Assembly: GCA_031401235.1 (NCBI GenBank)
Contig: JANNRJ010000001.1
Span: 68,316-132,315, forward strand
DNA length: 64,000 nt
Direction of reading: 5' to 3'
DNA from: UBA3006 sp031401235
GTDB taxonomy: Bacteria; Actinomycetota; Acidimicrobiia; Acidimicrobiales; Ilumatobacteraceae
The notes below the pieces were generated by a model that did no database searches, was not told the origin of the DNA, and saw only the letters and a list, made by a program, of their open reading frames with translations. The translations under genes were made by a program, and so were the position numbers. Each line of letters starts with the position of its first letter. The first letter of the stretch is position 1. Below, in pieces: positions 16,717 to 26,081 of the stretch.

Positions 16717-17775
16717 TCAGACATCTCTCCATGACACGAAAGCTGCAAGTTCGGCAAGGGAATCACGAGCGTCTTGAGTGATTGGCGCGACCCGAGCGGC
16801 AGCAAAAGCTGATTCAGTAAGAGTGTGAATGTGTGTTTCCAACTCAGCAAGTGCTCCGGTTTCAATTATCACCTGTTGTACATCGGCAATTTGGGAGTCA
16901 TCAAGTTCTGATGTACCAACGAGTTGCAACACTTTAAGTTGCGCATCGGTGGCTCGCGCGATTGCAATTGCCAGTAGCGGGGTCGGTTTGCCTTCCCGCA
17001 AGTCGTCACCGACAGGTTTTCCGGTAGTGGCGCTGTCGCCAAATGCGCCCAGAACATCATCGCGCATCTGAAACGCATCACCGAGGGGGAGTCCGTAGGC
17101 CGATAACGCGACAAGCATTTCAGCCGGATGTTTTGGGCTGGCTAGCAGTGCGCCAAGGTGAAGGGGACGCTCGATGGTGTACTTGCCACTCTTGTATCGA
17201 CTTATTCGCTCCGCTTTCGCACGTCTTCGCTCGCTTTGAGCGGTTCCGATCAAGTCGAGATATTGACCAATATTTAGTTCGATACGAAGCTCATTCCAGA
17301 TATTCCAGACCTGTGGGGGAGCATCAATGAGCAGTTGATCGGCATACACAAAGGCAAGATCGCCCACCAAAATTGCAACGCCTTCGCCAAATCGGCGCGA
17401 CTCACCCATCCAGTGACTTGCTCGATGCAGTTGGGTGTTTTTGGTGTGAGTCGTTGGTGCACCTCGACGAGTGGCCGAGCCATCCATTACGTCATCGTGA
17501 AACAACGCAAATGCATGCATCAATTCAATGGCGGCACCTGCATCAATAACTCGAGAATCCATCGGGTCGCCACCCGCACCGACGAACCCGACAAAGCAAA
17601 ATGCTGATCGAAGATGTTTGCCGCCCAATAGAACCAATTGGCTCAATTCATCGAATGGTTGAGCCAAATCAGCGTCAAAATCAGTCCAGCGTTGGGTTTC
17701 TGCATTCAGCAAGTGCCGCAATCGATCGTCAACCCGACCTCCAATTTGTCCGAGAAATTCAGGTGCAGCTACCAC
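16717..17775 (-). CDS. Polyprenyl diphosphate synthase (trans-isoprenyl)
   Basis: The enzyme condenses isopentenyl diphosphate with an allylic diphosphate to make geranylgeranyl or longer chains for quinones, carotenoids or lipids. The 352 residues contain GGKHLRSAF (IPP binding), a first Asp-rich motif FHDDVMDGSATRRG and a second MRDDVLGAFGD with GKPVGDDLREGKPT. The start is GTG 17775, as no ATG is available near the N-terminus. Product chain length cannot be set with confidence. It sits between xseB and cysO on the minus strand, probably co-transcribed. Confidence 0.9.
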   Translation of the reverse strand: MVAAPEFLGQIGGRVDDRLRHLLNAETQRWTDFDADLAQPFDELSQLVLLGGKHLRSAFCFVGFVGAGGDPMDSRVIDAGAAIELMHAFALFHDDVMDGSATRRGAPTTHTKNTQLHRASHWMGESRRFGEGVAILVGDLAFVYADQLLIDAPPQVWNIWNELRIELNIGQYLDLIGTAQSERRRAKAERISRYKSGKYTIERPLHLGALLASPKHPAEMLVALSAYGLPLGDAFQMRDDVLGAFGDSATTGKPVGDDLREGKPTPLLAIAIARATDAQLKVLQLVGTSELDDSQIADVQQVIIETGALAELETHIHTLTESAFAAARVAPITQDARDSLAELAAFVSWRDV

Positions 17776-17785
17776 AGAAAGAGGC

Positions 17786-17992
17786 TTAGTCGGCGTCTAA
17801 TTGGGCGACGACTTCTTCGATTCGGAGTCGTGCGTTACCGATGCGGTCGCGACACAATTCGATTAATGCCGAAGCTCGCTGCACATGCTGGGCCAATGTG
17901 TCGACATCAACTTCGTCGCTCTCCAATTCATTGAGGATGTTTTCCAGCTCAACCAACGCCTCGGCATAACCAACTTGCTTTTTAATTGTCAT
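17786..17992 (-). CDS. xseB: Exodeoxyribonuclease VII small subunit
   Basis: XseB is a short coiled-coil subunit that binds XseA; the holoenzyme degrades single-stranded DNA from both ends. The 68 residues show the family pattern GYAEALVELENILNELES and VDTLAQHVQRASALIELCR. Its ATG overlaps the xseA stop by one base (TAATG), indicating translational coupling and supporting equimolar production. Confidence 0.95.
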   Translation of the reverse strand: MTIKKQVGYAEALVELENILNELESDEVDVDTLAQHVQRASALIELCRDRIGNARLRIEEVVAQLDAD

Positions 17993-19320
17993 TATTTCCC
18001 TGCTTTCTTTACTTTTCGCTGAGATTTGGACGGATGCGGCTCGGTCGTAGCCGTCTTTACGCTGTTCACGGTGCTGGTGGCTGACCCATCGGCAAATGAT
18101 GTTACAAGCACGTCGCCGGGCGACAGTTGAGTACTGCTGCGCACAGTCAAGCCATCAGTAGTTCGAGTGACGCTCCAACCTCTGGCCATTGTGTTTACCG
18201 GATCCAAAACACGTAGTCGACCAGCCACCGCATCGATGTTTCGCCCGGCAGAAGCAAGTACATCAAACGGGCGACGGCGAATACGATCACTCGCAATACT
18301 TAATGAAGTAGATGCCCGTTGTAGAGCGTCAACGATTCGATTCTTCACTTGAGCGGCCCGTTCGCTCAATCTTCGTTCAGCACTATGTAGCTGAGTGGTG
18401 GCAGATGTGGCGATTCGGAGCCAATTTCCCTCCGTGGCCTCGACAAATATTCGCACCATTTCGCCGATCGCCGATGCACATGCGGTCGGGGTTTTGAATG
18501 ATCGACTGGCAACTTCGTCGGCCACACTGATATCAATTTCATGGCCAATGCCCGTAAATACCGGAAGTGGACATCGGGCGATTGCTTCAGCAATCTCGCG
18601 GGTTTCAAAGGCAAGCAAATCAGTACGTGACCCGCCGCCACGGACAATCATGATCACATCAAGATCAGTGCGTTGACCCAAATCGCGCAGTGCAGCGACT
18701 ACCGTTGGCACGGATTCTTCGCCTTGGACGCGAACATCGCAAACAAACACGTGATATCCGAATCCTGAGTTCTCGAACTCATGTAACACATCGGCATGGG
18801 CGGCACTCCCAATACTCGTTATTAGTCCAACCCGCAGGGGAACAAGTGGCACTGCCACGTTTCGATTAGCGTCATACAAGCCTTGTTCCTTGAGGATACG
18901 AATGACTTCGTCTCGTTGACCGGCAAGATCCCCCAGAGTGAACCGGGGGTCGATATTGCTGACTTTGAATCCAAAACTTCCCCGTTGTGGATATATATCT
19001 GGGGTGCCGAAAATTCGCACTTTTATGCCGTCGGCGAGTTCGAGCCGATGCTGGGCCAATAATGGTCGCAGCCGAGCCATATTGCCTTGCCAAATCGAGA
19101 TGCTTAACGCTGCTTTGCTGTCGGCATCGCGCTCGACCAAATTGAAATAGATGTGCTTGCCCCGACCGTTGAATCCCTCGATCTCACCCTGAACCCATAG
19201 TCCTCCACCAAACGTTTGGCGAAGTACACCATTGACGACATCGATAAATTGACTTACCGACAGTGTCGGTTCGTTTAGCGGTTGGGGATCGGAGTCGAAA
19301 CTGAGTGAACTCTGTTGCAC
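17992..19320 (-). CDS. xseA: Exodeoxyribonuclease VII large subunit
   Basis: The 442-residue catalytic subunit has an N-terminal OB-fold (LSVSQFIDVVNGVLRQTFGG, VQGEIEGFNGRGKHIYF) and the nuclease core with VGLITSIGSAAHADVLHEF, VIMIVRGGGSRTDLLAF and VFTGIGHEIDISVADEVASR. The C-terminal region carries long helices and a repeat-like beta motif ending in a basic tail. The start is GTG at 19320, overlapping the ABC exporter stop by one base. The order exporter-xseA-xseB-prenyl synthase follows the common xseA-xseB-ispA arrangement. Confidence 0.95.
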   Translation of the reverse strand: MQQSSLSFDSDPQPLNEPTLSVSQFIDVVNGVLRQTFGGGLWVQGEIEGFNGRGKHIYFNLVERDADSKAALSISIWQGNMARLRPLLAQHRLELADGIKVRIFGTPDIYPQRGSFGFKVSNIDPRFTLGDLAGQRDEVIRILKEQGLYDANRNVAVPLVPLRVGLITSIGSAAHADVLHEFENSGFGYHVFVCDVRVQGEESVPTVVAALRDLGQRTDLDVIMIVRGGGSRTDLLAFETREIAEAIARCPLPVFTGIGHEIDISVADEVASRSFKTPTACASAIGEMVRIFVEATEGNWLRIATSATTQLHSAERRLSERAAQVKNRIVDALQRASTSLSIASDRIRRRPFDVLASAGRNIDAVAGRLRVLDPVNTMARGWSVTRTTDGLTVRSSTQLSPGDVLVTSFADGSATSTVNSVKTATTEPHPSKSQRKVKKAGK

Positions 19321-21188
19321 TACAAACCAACTGGGGTGAAGATTCCCCCGGCGCGCACTTGCGCCGCATACAACCTGTCAAGATTCATAAGTTCGTCATG
19401 TGTTCCCTGTTCGGCGACAGAACCATTGTCCAACACGATGATTCGATCCGCATCACGAATCGTAGACAATCGGTGTGCGATGACGATCGCGGTGCGGTTG
19501 CGCATCGCTGCTTCAAGTGCTTTCTGGACAAGTACTTCTCCTTCATTATCGAGATGGCTGGTGGCCTCGTCCAGAATCATCACTGCCGGGTTCTTCAATA
19601 ACAAACGAGCAATCGCCAGGCGCTGCTTTTCACCCCCGGAAAGTCGGTAACCACGTTCACCAACTACTGTGTCGTAGCCATCGGGAAGCGATGCAATAGT
19701 GTCGTGAATGTAGGCGGCTCGACATGCCGCCACCATCTCGTCGTCAGACGCATCAAGTTTGGCGTATTGCAAATTTGAACGAATAGTCTGATGGAACATA
19801 TGTGAGTCTTGCGAAACCACGCCAATAATTGTGTGTAGCGATTCGGCGGTGAGGTCTCTGACATCGTGACCGTCCAAGTGAACCGCACCGGCGGTGACAT
19901 CGTAAAGACGAGCGATAAGCATCGCCACCGTTGTTTTTCCGGCGCCACTTGCACCCACCAGAGCCACGGTTTCGCCCGCTTCGACGGTGAACGATACGTC
20001 GTTGAGCACATCCACATCAGGATCAGTTCCTTGCATGATGCCAGCAAGTTCAAGTGACGCAATAGATACCGAAGACCCCGGTGGAAAACGAAATGAAACA
20101 TGATCAAAGACCACATCGCCTTGAACATTGGTTAAGTCAATGGCACCAGGTCGATCGACAATGGCGACGGGAGCGTCCAAGACTTCGAAAACACGTTCAA
20201 AACTGACCAATGCCGTCATCACATCAAGTCGGGCATTGGTAAGACCTGTGAGAGGTTGATACACACGCTGCACATAGGCGGCCATTGCCACCAAGGTCCC
20301 AACCGTGATGTGCCCAGAGACAACCATAAATGCACCAATCCCGTAGATCGCCACGGCGCCTAAAGCCCCGACGAGGCCAAGCGCAACAAAAAACACTCGA
20401 CCGTACATCGCCGAAGTAACCCCGATATCGCGAACACGAGCGGCACGAGCGCTGAAATCTCGCACCTCACTGTCGTGGCGACCGAATAATTTTACCAACA
20501 GAGCTCCAGAAACGTTTAGTCGCTCGGTCATCTGGGTGTTCATTTCCGCATTCAAACCCATCTGTTCTCGGGCGATTGATTGCAAGCGAACCCCAACTCG
20601 CCGGGCCGGAATTACGAACACTGGCAATACAACTAGGGCAATCAACGTAAGGCGCCACTCGAGTGCCAACATTGCGATCAGTGTTGTGACAAGAACGATC
20701 ACGTTCGATACGACACTGCCCAAAGTTCCGGTGACAGCGGTCTGAGCACCGATGACATCATTATTCAGTCGACTGATGAGTGCCCCTGTTTGTGTGCGAG
20801 TGAAGAAGGCAATAGGCATGCCTTGGACTTTGTCAAACAATGCCGCCCGCAAATCGAAGATAAGACCTTCTCCGATTCTGGCCGAGTACCAACGTTGGAC
20901 GACTTGCAACAGGGCATCGACTAATGCGGCGAACACGAGGATGATGGTGAGCACAATGATTAAATGCCTGTCACTGGTCGGAATCGCTCGATCAACAATT
21001 GACCGAAACATCAGCGGCGGTACCAACCCCACCAGTGCCGACACCACGATCGACGTCAGAAAGCCTGTGATTGCCGAAGAATAAGGTCGAGCAAATTGAC
21101 CGACGCGACGTAGGGAGGATTTACTCACAACCGTTCCCGCAATGGCTGATTTATCGCCTGGCATGAGCCCATGAGGATTCATTCTCAT
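19320..21188 (-). CDS. ABC exporter, fused permease and ATPase
   Basis: This 622-residue half-transporter has six predicted transmembrane helices (ABC_membrane domain, about 40-330) followed by an ATPase domain: Walker A LVGASGAGKTTV, Q-loop GVVSQDSHMF, signature LSGGEKQRLAIARL and Walker B AVMILDEATSHLD. A short insert of about 20 residues between strands at the start of the ATPase domain (around SLELAGIMQGTD) is unusual. It probably homodimerises to export a lipid or drug. A shorter start at Met9 (21164) would avoid overlap with the divergent gene. Confidence 0.93.
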   Translation of the reverse strand: MRMNPHGLMPGDKSAIAGTVVSKSSLRRVGQFARPYSSAITGFLTSIVVSALVGLVPPLMFRSIVDRAIPTSDRHLIIVLTIILVFAALVDALLQVVQRWYSARIGEGLIFDLRAALFDKVQGMPIAFFTRTQTGALISRLNNDVIGAQTAVTGTLGSVVSNVIVLVTTLIAMLALEWRLTLIALVVLPVFVIPARRVGVRLQSIAREQMGLNAEMNTQMTERLNVSGALLVKLFGRHDSEVRDFSARAARVRDIGVTSAMYGRVFFVALGLVGALGAVAIYGIGAFMVVSGHITVGTLVAMAAYVQRVYQPLTGLTNARLDVMTALVSFERVFEVLDAPVAIVDRPGAIDLTNVQGDVVFDHVSFRFPPGSSVSIASLELAGIMQGTDPDVDVLNDVSFTVEAGETVALVGASGAGKTTVAMLIARLYDVTAGAVHLDGHDVRDLTAESLHTIIGVVSQDSHMFHQTIRSNLQYAKLDASDDEMVAACRAAYIHDTIASLPDGYDTVVGERGYRLSGGEKQRLAIARLLLKNPAVMILDEATSHLDNEGEVLVQKALEAAMRNRTAIVIAHRLSTIRDADRIIVLDNGSVAEQGTHDELMNLDRLYAAQVRAGGIFTPVGL

Positions 21189-22775
21189 CTCGTCAGGCTA
21201 AAGCCATCAGCGTCAGACCATGCCATCTCCTATGCTAAATCGGTGCGACATCTACAACGCTTGTCAAAACTTCACAAACGTTGTGCCATTGTCATCTGTT
21301 GCGGTCTGCTTGTTGGGGCGTGTGGGTCATCTTCAGATCAATCTGGATCGTCCACAACTCTTGTCAGCCCCGACAGTATCCCCATCGAATTTGTGCCTCA
21401 ACCAATTGAATGGAAAACCTGCGACAGTGCAGCAGCGCCGTCCAACATCACCTGTGGCTCAATTGAAGTCCCATTTGATTACGACGATCCCGATCAGGGT
21501 TCGTTCGTCCTTTTTGTCAAACGGCGTGCGGCAACCGATACAACATTGCGCGTCGGTTCGCTAATGGTGAACCCCGGTGGGCCCGGATTTGGTGGAAGTT
21601 CTCTTGCCGATGACGCTGAGTACTACTTCAGTTCAACGCTTCTCCAATACTTCGACATCATCGCTTGGGATCCACGCGGTACCGGAGAATCAAGCCCTGC
21701 AGTCGACTGCGTAGAACAATACGACGAATACTTCGGTCTCGACTCGCCGCCGGATACGCCCGAGGAAAAACAGGCTCTTGTCGACGCAGGCGCTGCATTC
21801 GATAAGAAGTGCGAAGAAAATTCCGGGTCCATTCTTCCGTACATTTCGACACGCGCCAGCGCGACGGATATGAACTCGATTCGTGAGGCACTGGGTGAAG
21901 ACCGGATTTCGTATTTCGGCTTTTCGTATGGCTCCGAACTTGGTGCGACTTGGGCCACTTTGTTCCCTAGTACTGTGCGAGCCGCGGTGCTCGATGGAGC
22001 GGTCGATCCGAACTCAACAGCTCTCGAAGAAGGTATCTCTCAGGCAACTGGATTCGAACAGCAACTCAACGCATTTCTCGCCGACTGTTCAAAAACACCG
22101 ACTTGTGAGTTCTACAACGGTGGTGCTCCAGCGACCGCGCTGGACAATCTCTTGATTTCAATTGATGCGGCGCCTCTTGTGGTCAGCGCCAATCGAACGC
22201 CAGTTACACAAGGAGTCATGTTCACCGCCATTGCCCAAGCCATGTATAGCGATTCGTTTTGGCCCCAACTTGAAAGTGCTCTCGCCTCGGCACAAAACGG
22301 CGACGGCTCCGGATTGCTCTCGTTGTATGACAATTATTATCAACGAAAGCCGGACGGCAAATACGGCAACGAACTTGAAGCATTCGTGGCAATTTCCTGT
22401 CTGGACGATCCAGGTGCTGCATCAATTGAAGCAATTGATGCAAGTGTCAAGAGATTCACCGATGTGGCCCCGCGACTGGGCGCAAACTTTGCTTACGGAT
22501 ACGTCTGCACCAAGTGGCCGGTAAAGCAAGTACCAAAAGTAAAAGTTACCGGACTTGGTGCGGGACCAATCGTTGTCATCGGTACCACTGGAGACCCGGC
22601 TACGCCCCTCGAGGCGACCCGTAAAATGGCCAAGGCTCTCCAACAGGGTGTCTTGCTTATCGTGGAAGCCCAGCAACATACTGGTTATGGCGCGAACGCG
22701 TGCATCGTCGACGCAGTTGACGCTTATCTGATAAATCTCACGCTTCCAGCAAATGAATTGCTGTGCAAGTCATAA
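21171..22775 (+). CDS. Secreted tripeptidyl-aminopeptidase-like alpha/beta hydrolase (lipoprotein)
   Basis: The protein resembles actinobacterial TAP/SlpE-type peptidases that release N-terminal peptides outside the cell. A lipobox (LLVGAC) follows a hydrophobic segment, so it is predicted to be lipid-anchored. The oxyanion region MVNPGGPGFGGSS, nucleophile elbow GFSYGSELGA and a C-terminal TAP-like segment with VIGTTGDPATPLE and the catalytic His in EAQQHTGYG are all present. The longest frame begins at ATG 21171 and overlaps the divergent exporter gene; TTG 21261 (MSKLHKRC after initiation) gives a more normal lipoprotein signal and may be the true start. Confidence 0.88.
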   Translation: MRIHSHLVRLKPSASDHAISYAKSVRHLQRLSKLHKRCAIVICCGLLVGACGSSSDQSGSSTTLVSPDSIPIEFVPQPIEWKTCDSAAAPSNITCGSIEVPFDYDDPDQGSFVLFVKRRAATDTTLRVGSLMVNPGGPGFGGSSLADDAEYYFSSTLLQYFDIIAWDPRGTGESSPAVDCVEQYDEYFGLDSPPDTPEEKQALVDAGAAFDKKCEENSGSILPYISTRASATDMNSIREALGEDRISYFGFSYGSELGATWATLFPSTVRAAVLDGAVDPNSTALEEGISQATGFEQQLNAFLADCSKTPTCEFYNGGAPATALDNLLISIDAAPLVVSANRTPVTQGVMFTAIAQAMYSDSFWPQLESALASAQNGDGSGLLSLYDNYYQRKPDGKYGNELEAFVAISCLDDPGAASIEAIDASVKRFTDVAPRLGANFAYGYVCTKWPVKQVPKVKVTGLGAGPIVVIGTTGDPATPLEATRKMAKALQQGVLLIVEAQQHTGYGANACIVDAVDAYLINLTLPANELLCKS

Positions 22776-22797
22776 GTATTGACTTGATCCAAAATAT

Positions 22798-24414
22798 TTA
22801 CGCCAAATTGACGATTTCTAGCCACTCGGTACTGAAATAATCGACCTGACCATCGGGCATTAGCAAAACCTTGGTTGGTGCAAGTTGCTCCACGAACTCG
22901 GTGTCGTGACTGACCAATACAATTGCTCCCTTCCAACTTGCCAACGCATCGGCGACGGCTTGGCGAGAGGGCGGATCGAGATTATTTGTCGGTTCATCGA
23001 GCAACAATAAATTGTTGCGACCGATCATCAACATCGCCAGCGCAAGTTTCGTTTTTTCGCCGCCTGACAGGGTCGCCGATTCTTGAAACACTTTGCTTCC
23101 CGATAGCCCAAACATTCCAAGCATCCCGCGCAATTGTGTTTCGGTGAGCCCTAATCCCACAGGAGCAGACCTTCGCATGTGATCAATGAGGGAGGCATCA
23201 GGATCCAAGTTGTCGTGTTCTTGTGCGTAATAGCCAATACTGACTTGATGTCCAAACTCAAACTCACCATTGTTTGGACTCACTTCACCGGCGAGAATCC
23301 GCAACAACGATGTTTTGCCGGCGCCATTCAAACCGAGCACAAGCAATCTCTCTCCTCGCCCTAGATCAAAACTCACATCATGAAAGATGTCCGGTCCACC
23401 ATAAGTTTTGCGCAAACCAGATGCGGTGAGCACAGTAATACCTGCAGGTGGCGGATCGGGAAACCGCACTTTTAGCTTGCGATCGCCTTCGGATGCCACG
23501 ACGCGAACATCTTCAATTCTGGCGATTCGTTTCTCGATGCTGTGGGCCATCGCTGCCTTGCTCGCTTTGGCCCCGAATCGATCGACCACGTGTTGCAATC
23601 GAGCGATCTCCTTAGTCTGCAGGGCGGCCTTCTTCATCAATCGCGCTTCATCGGATGCCCGAGAAGTGAGGTATTGGGTGTACGTGCCCCGATACTCGAT
23701 AATTTCGCCAACGGAATCTTCATGTGGTCTGTCTAGATGCAAGACACGAGTAATAGCTTCATCAAGCAGTTCAAGGTCGTGACTGATAACGAGCAAAGCA
23801 CCGCGGTAATCACGTAGAAAATTGAGCAGCCACATCTTTGCATCGATGTCAAGATGATTGGTTGGCTCATCCAATAACAATGTGTCGCTTCCAGCAAACA
23901 AAATTCGGGCGAGTTCAACTCGGCGGCGTTCACCACCGGACAACACGCTGATTACCAAATCCATTCGGTCTGCGTTCAGTCCCAACCCAGCGGCAATTGA
24001 TCGCGCCTCACTCTCGGCGGCGTATCCACCTTTCATCGTAAATTCATCCTCGGCACGGCTGAACTTGGCGATATTTGCGCTAGTTGGTGCTTCTTCCATC
24101 GTCAGTCGTAATTTCTCGATGCGAATGAGGTCGTCGTCAATATTTCGGCCACTGAGAACATGAGCAATTGCTGTTCGTGTTTCACGAACCCCAGGGATTT
24201 TTGGATCTTGGGGTAAATATCCAAATCCACCTTTGCGCAGCACTTTGCCGGCATGGGGCTCAATTGCACCACCGAGCACCTTGAACAGGCTCGTCTTGCC
24301 GGCACCGTTTCGGCCAACCAGGCCGGCCTTGTCTCGGGGCATAACGGTAAACGACGCGTTTTCTACAACGAGTCGACCACCGACTTCAACCGATAAATCT
24401 TGGACTTGGAGCAC
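22798..24414 (-). CDS. ABC-F family ATPase
   Basis: The 538-residue protein has two ABC domains and no membrane segment. Walker A motifs are GRNGAGKTSLF and GLNGAGKTSLLRI; signatures are LSGGERRRVELAR and LSGGEKTKLALAM; Walker B motifs are LLLDEPTNHLD and LLLDEPTNNLD. The interdomain linker (about 240-310) is rich in charged residues. ABC-F proteins bind the ribosomal E site to relieve stalling, and some protect against antibiotics. I cannot assign it to EttA, Uup or an ARE subgroup. The start codon is GTG, with no clear Shine-Dalgarno. Confidence 0.93.
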   Translation of the reverse strand: MLQVQDLSVEVGGRLVVENASFTVMPRDKAGLVGRNGAGKTSLFKVLGGAIEPHAGKVLRKGGFGYLPQDPKIPGVRETRTAIAHVLSGRNIDDDLIRIEKLRLTMEEAPTSANIAKFSRAEDEFTMKGGYAAESEARSIAAGLGLNADRMDLVISVLSGGERRRVELARILFAGSDTLLLDEPTNHLDIDAKMWLLNFLRDYRGALLVISHDLELLDEAITRVLHLDRPHEDSVGEIIEYRGTYTQYLTSRASDEARLMKKAALQTKEIARLQHVVDRFGAKASKAAMAHSIEKRIARIEDVRVVASEGDRKLKVRFPDPPPAGITVLTASGLRKTYGGPDIFHDVSFDLGRGERLLVLGLNGAGKTSLLRILAGEVSPNNGEFEFGHQVSIGYYAQEHDNLDPDASLIDHMRRSAPVGLGLTETQLRGMLGMFGLSGSKVFQESATLSGGEKTKLALAMLMIGRNNLLLLDEPTNNLDPPSRQAVADALASWKGAIVLVSHDTEFVEQLAPTKVLLMPDGQVDYFSTEWLEIVNLA

Positions 24415-24506
24415 TTATTAAGAGTGTCACCACTAACGCTCTGGGACAACCCCAACGACATGTTTTATATCTGGAACATCGTCGAAATCACCGAGTAGTC
24501 GGCAAT

Positions 24507-26081
24507 TCACCCCCGTATTGCGGCAACGCTGACAATGCCCGGCATTGTTCGAAGTTCGGCAACCATATCGTCGGGGACTGGACTGGATGTTGCAATCAAC
24601 ATCAGAGCACTTCCTGGTTGTTCTGTCTTGCCGACATCCATGTTGGAAATGTTGATGTTGGCATTTCCAAGAATAGTTGCCACATTGCCAATGACACCAG
24701 GTCGATCATCATTTTTCACCACCAGCATGTATTCCGACGGCGGTATATCCGTGAGATGGTCGTCGACGGTGACAATTCGGGCTTCACGACGTCGCCCCGC
24801 CAGCGTGGCCGAAACATTGCGCACTCCGGCGCGAAGCGTGACCAAGTTGACATAGTCGTTGTGAGTCGTCGTGGGAGTTGCCGCCTCTCGAACCGTGATG
24901 CCCAGATTCTTGGCGATTATCGGCGCATTGACAAAACTCACCTTTTCAGCCGAAAACACTGACAACAACCCCTTGAGTGCACTCAACGTGATGATCCGGG
25001 AGTCATAGGCACCGATCTCACCACTGATCACTACTTCAATGTCCGTTGGAATTTCCGAAATAAGAGATGCAAAAACTCGACCAAGTCGCTCGGCCAATGG
25101 CACGAATGGTTTCAACATTGTGTTTGTCGCACTTGCCGCGATGTTCACCGCAAACGGCACAAATTCACCGTTAAGCGCCAATTGCACCATGTCCGCAACC
25201 GCATTTCCGGCTTTGTCTTGTGCTTCGCGAGTACTTGCCCCCAAATGTGGGGTCACCACAACATTGTCGAGTCCAAACAATGGTGACGATGTCATTGGCT
25301 CGCTGGAAAACACATCGAGTGCGGCGCCGGCAATCTGACCGTCTCGAAGTGCGACAAATAAATCGGCTTCGTCGACAATTCCACCACGAGCCACATTGAT
25401 GATTCGTAATGTTGGTTTGGCGGATCGAAGAACGTCTCTGTTGATTAAGCCGGTCGTTTCTCGATTCTTCGGAAGGTGCACAGTGAGAATGTCTGCCTGT
25501 CCCACGACTTGGTCAAGTGGCATCAATTCGACATTCAACTGCCGGGCCCGTTCTTCAGAAATATATGGGTCATACCCAATCAAGCGCATGTCGAAAGCGA
25601 GTGCTCGACATGCAACAAGTTTTCCGATTCGACCTAATCCAATAATCCCCAATGTCTTTCCGGCAAGTTCAATGCCCTCCCATTTGGATCGCTCCCACCG
25701 TCCAGACTTGAGCGCCGCCTGGGCTTGAGGAATGTTGCGTGCCATAGCCAGCATCAAGCCCATCGTGTGCTCGGCCGCCGAAAGCACATTTGATTCCGGA
25801 GCATTTACCACCATCACTCCACGAGCGGTCGCCGCCTCCACATCAATGTTGTCGAGACCGACGCCAGCTCGACCCACCACCACTAGATCACGACCTGCAT
25901 CAAGTGCTGCAACATCAACCTTTGTTGCCGAGCGAACTATAAGGCCACTGACACCTGGGAGCACATCATGAAACTGTTTTCCGGATATACCCAACTGAAC
26001 ATCCACTTCGAACCCAGCCAGTCGCAATCGATTCAGACCAGTATCGGCAATTTCTTCGGTAACGAGAATTCTTTTGGTCAC
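24507..26081 (-). CDS. serA: D-3-phosphoglycerate dehydrogenase
   Basis: SerA oxidises 3-phosphoglycerate to phosphohydroxypyruvate with NAD, the first step of serine synthesis. The 524 residues match the long actinobacterial form: a catalytic and nucleotide-binding core with TLGIIGLGRIGKLVA, INVARGGIVDEADL and the His in VVTPHLGASTREA, then the intervening ASB domain and a C-terminal ACT domain (MLVVKNDDRPGVIGNVATIL) for serine feedback. GTG 26081 overlaps the serC stop by 4 bases (GTGA), giving a serC-serA operon. Confidence 0.96.
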   Translation of the reverse strand: MTKRILVTEEIADTGLNRLRLAGFEVDVQLGISGKQFHDVLPGVSGLIVRSATKVDVAALDAGRDLVVVGRAGVGLDNIDVEAATARGVMVVNAPESNVLSAAEHTMGLMLAMARNIPQAQAALKSGRWERSKWEGIELAGKTLGIIGLGRIGKLVACRALAFDMRLIGYDPYISEERARQLNVELMPLDQVVGQADILTVHLPKNRETTGLINRDVLRSAKPTLRIINVARGGIVDEADLFVALRDGQIAGAALDVFSSEPMTSSPLFGLDNVVVTPHLGASTREAQDKAGNAVADMVQLALNGEFVPFAVNIAASATNTMLKPFVPLAERLGRVFASLISEIPTDIEVVISGEIGAYDSRIITLSALKGLLSVFSAEKVSFVNAPIIAKNLGITVREAATPTTTHNDYVNLVTLRAGVRNVSATLAGRRREARIVTVDDHLTDIPPSEYMLVVKNDDRPGVIGNVATILGNANINISNMDVGKTEQPGSALMLIATSSPVPDDMVAELRTMPGIVSVAAIRG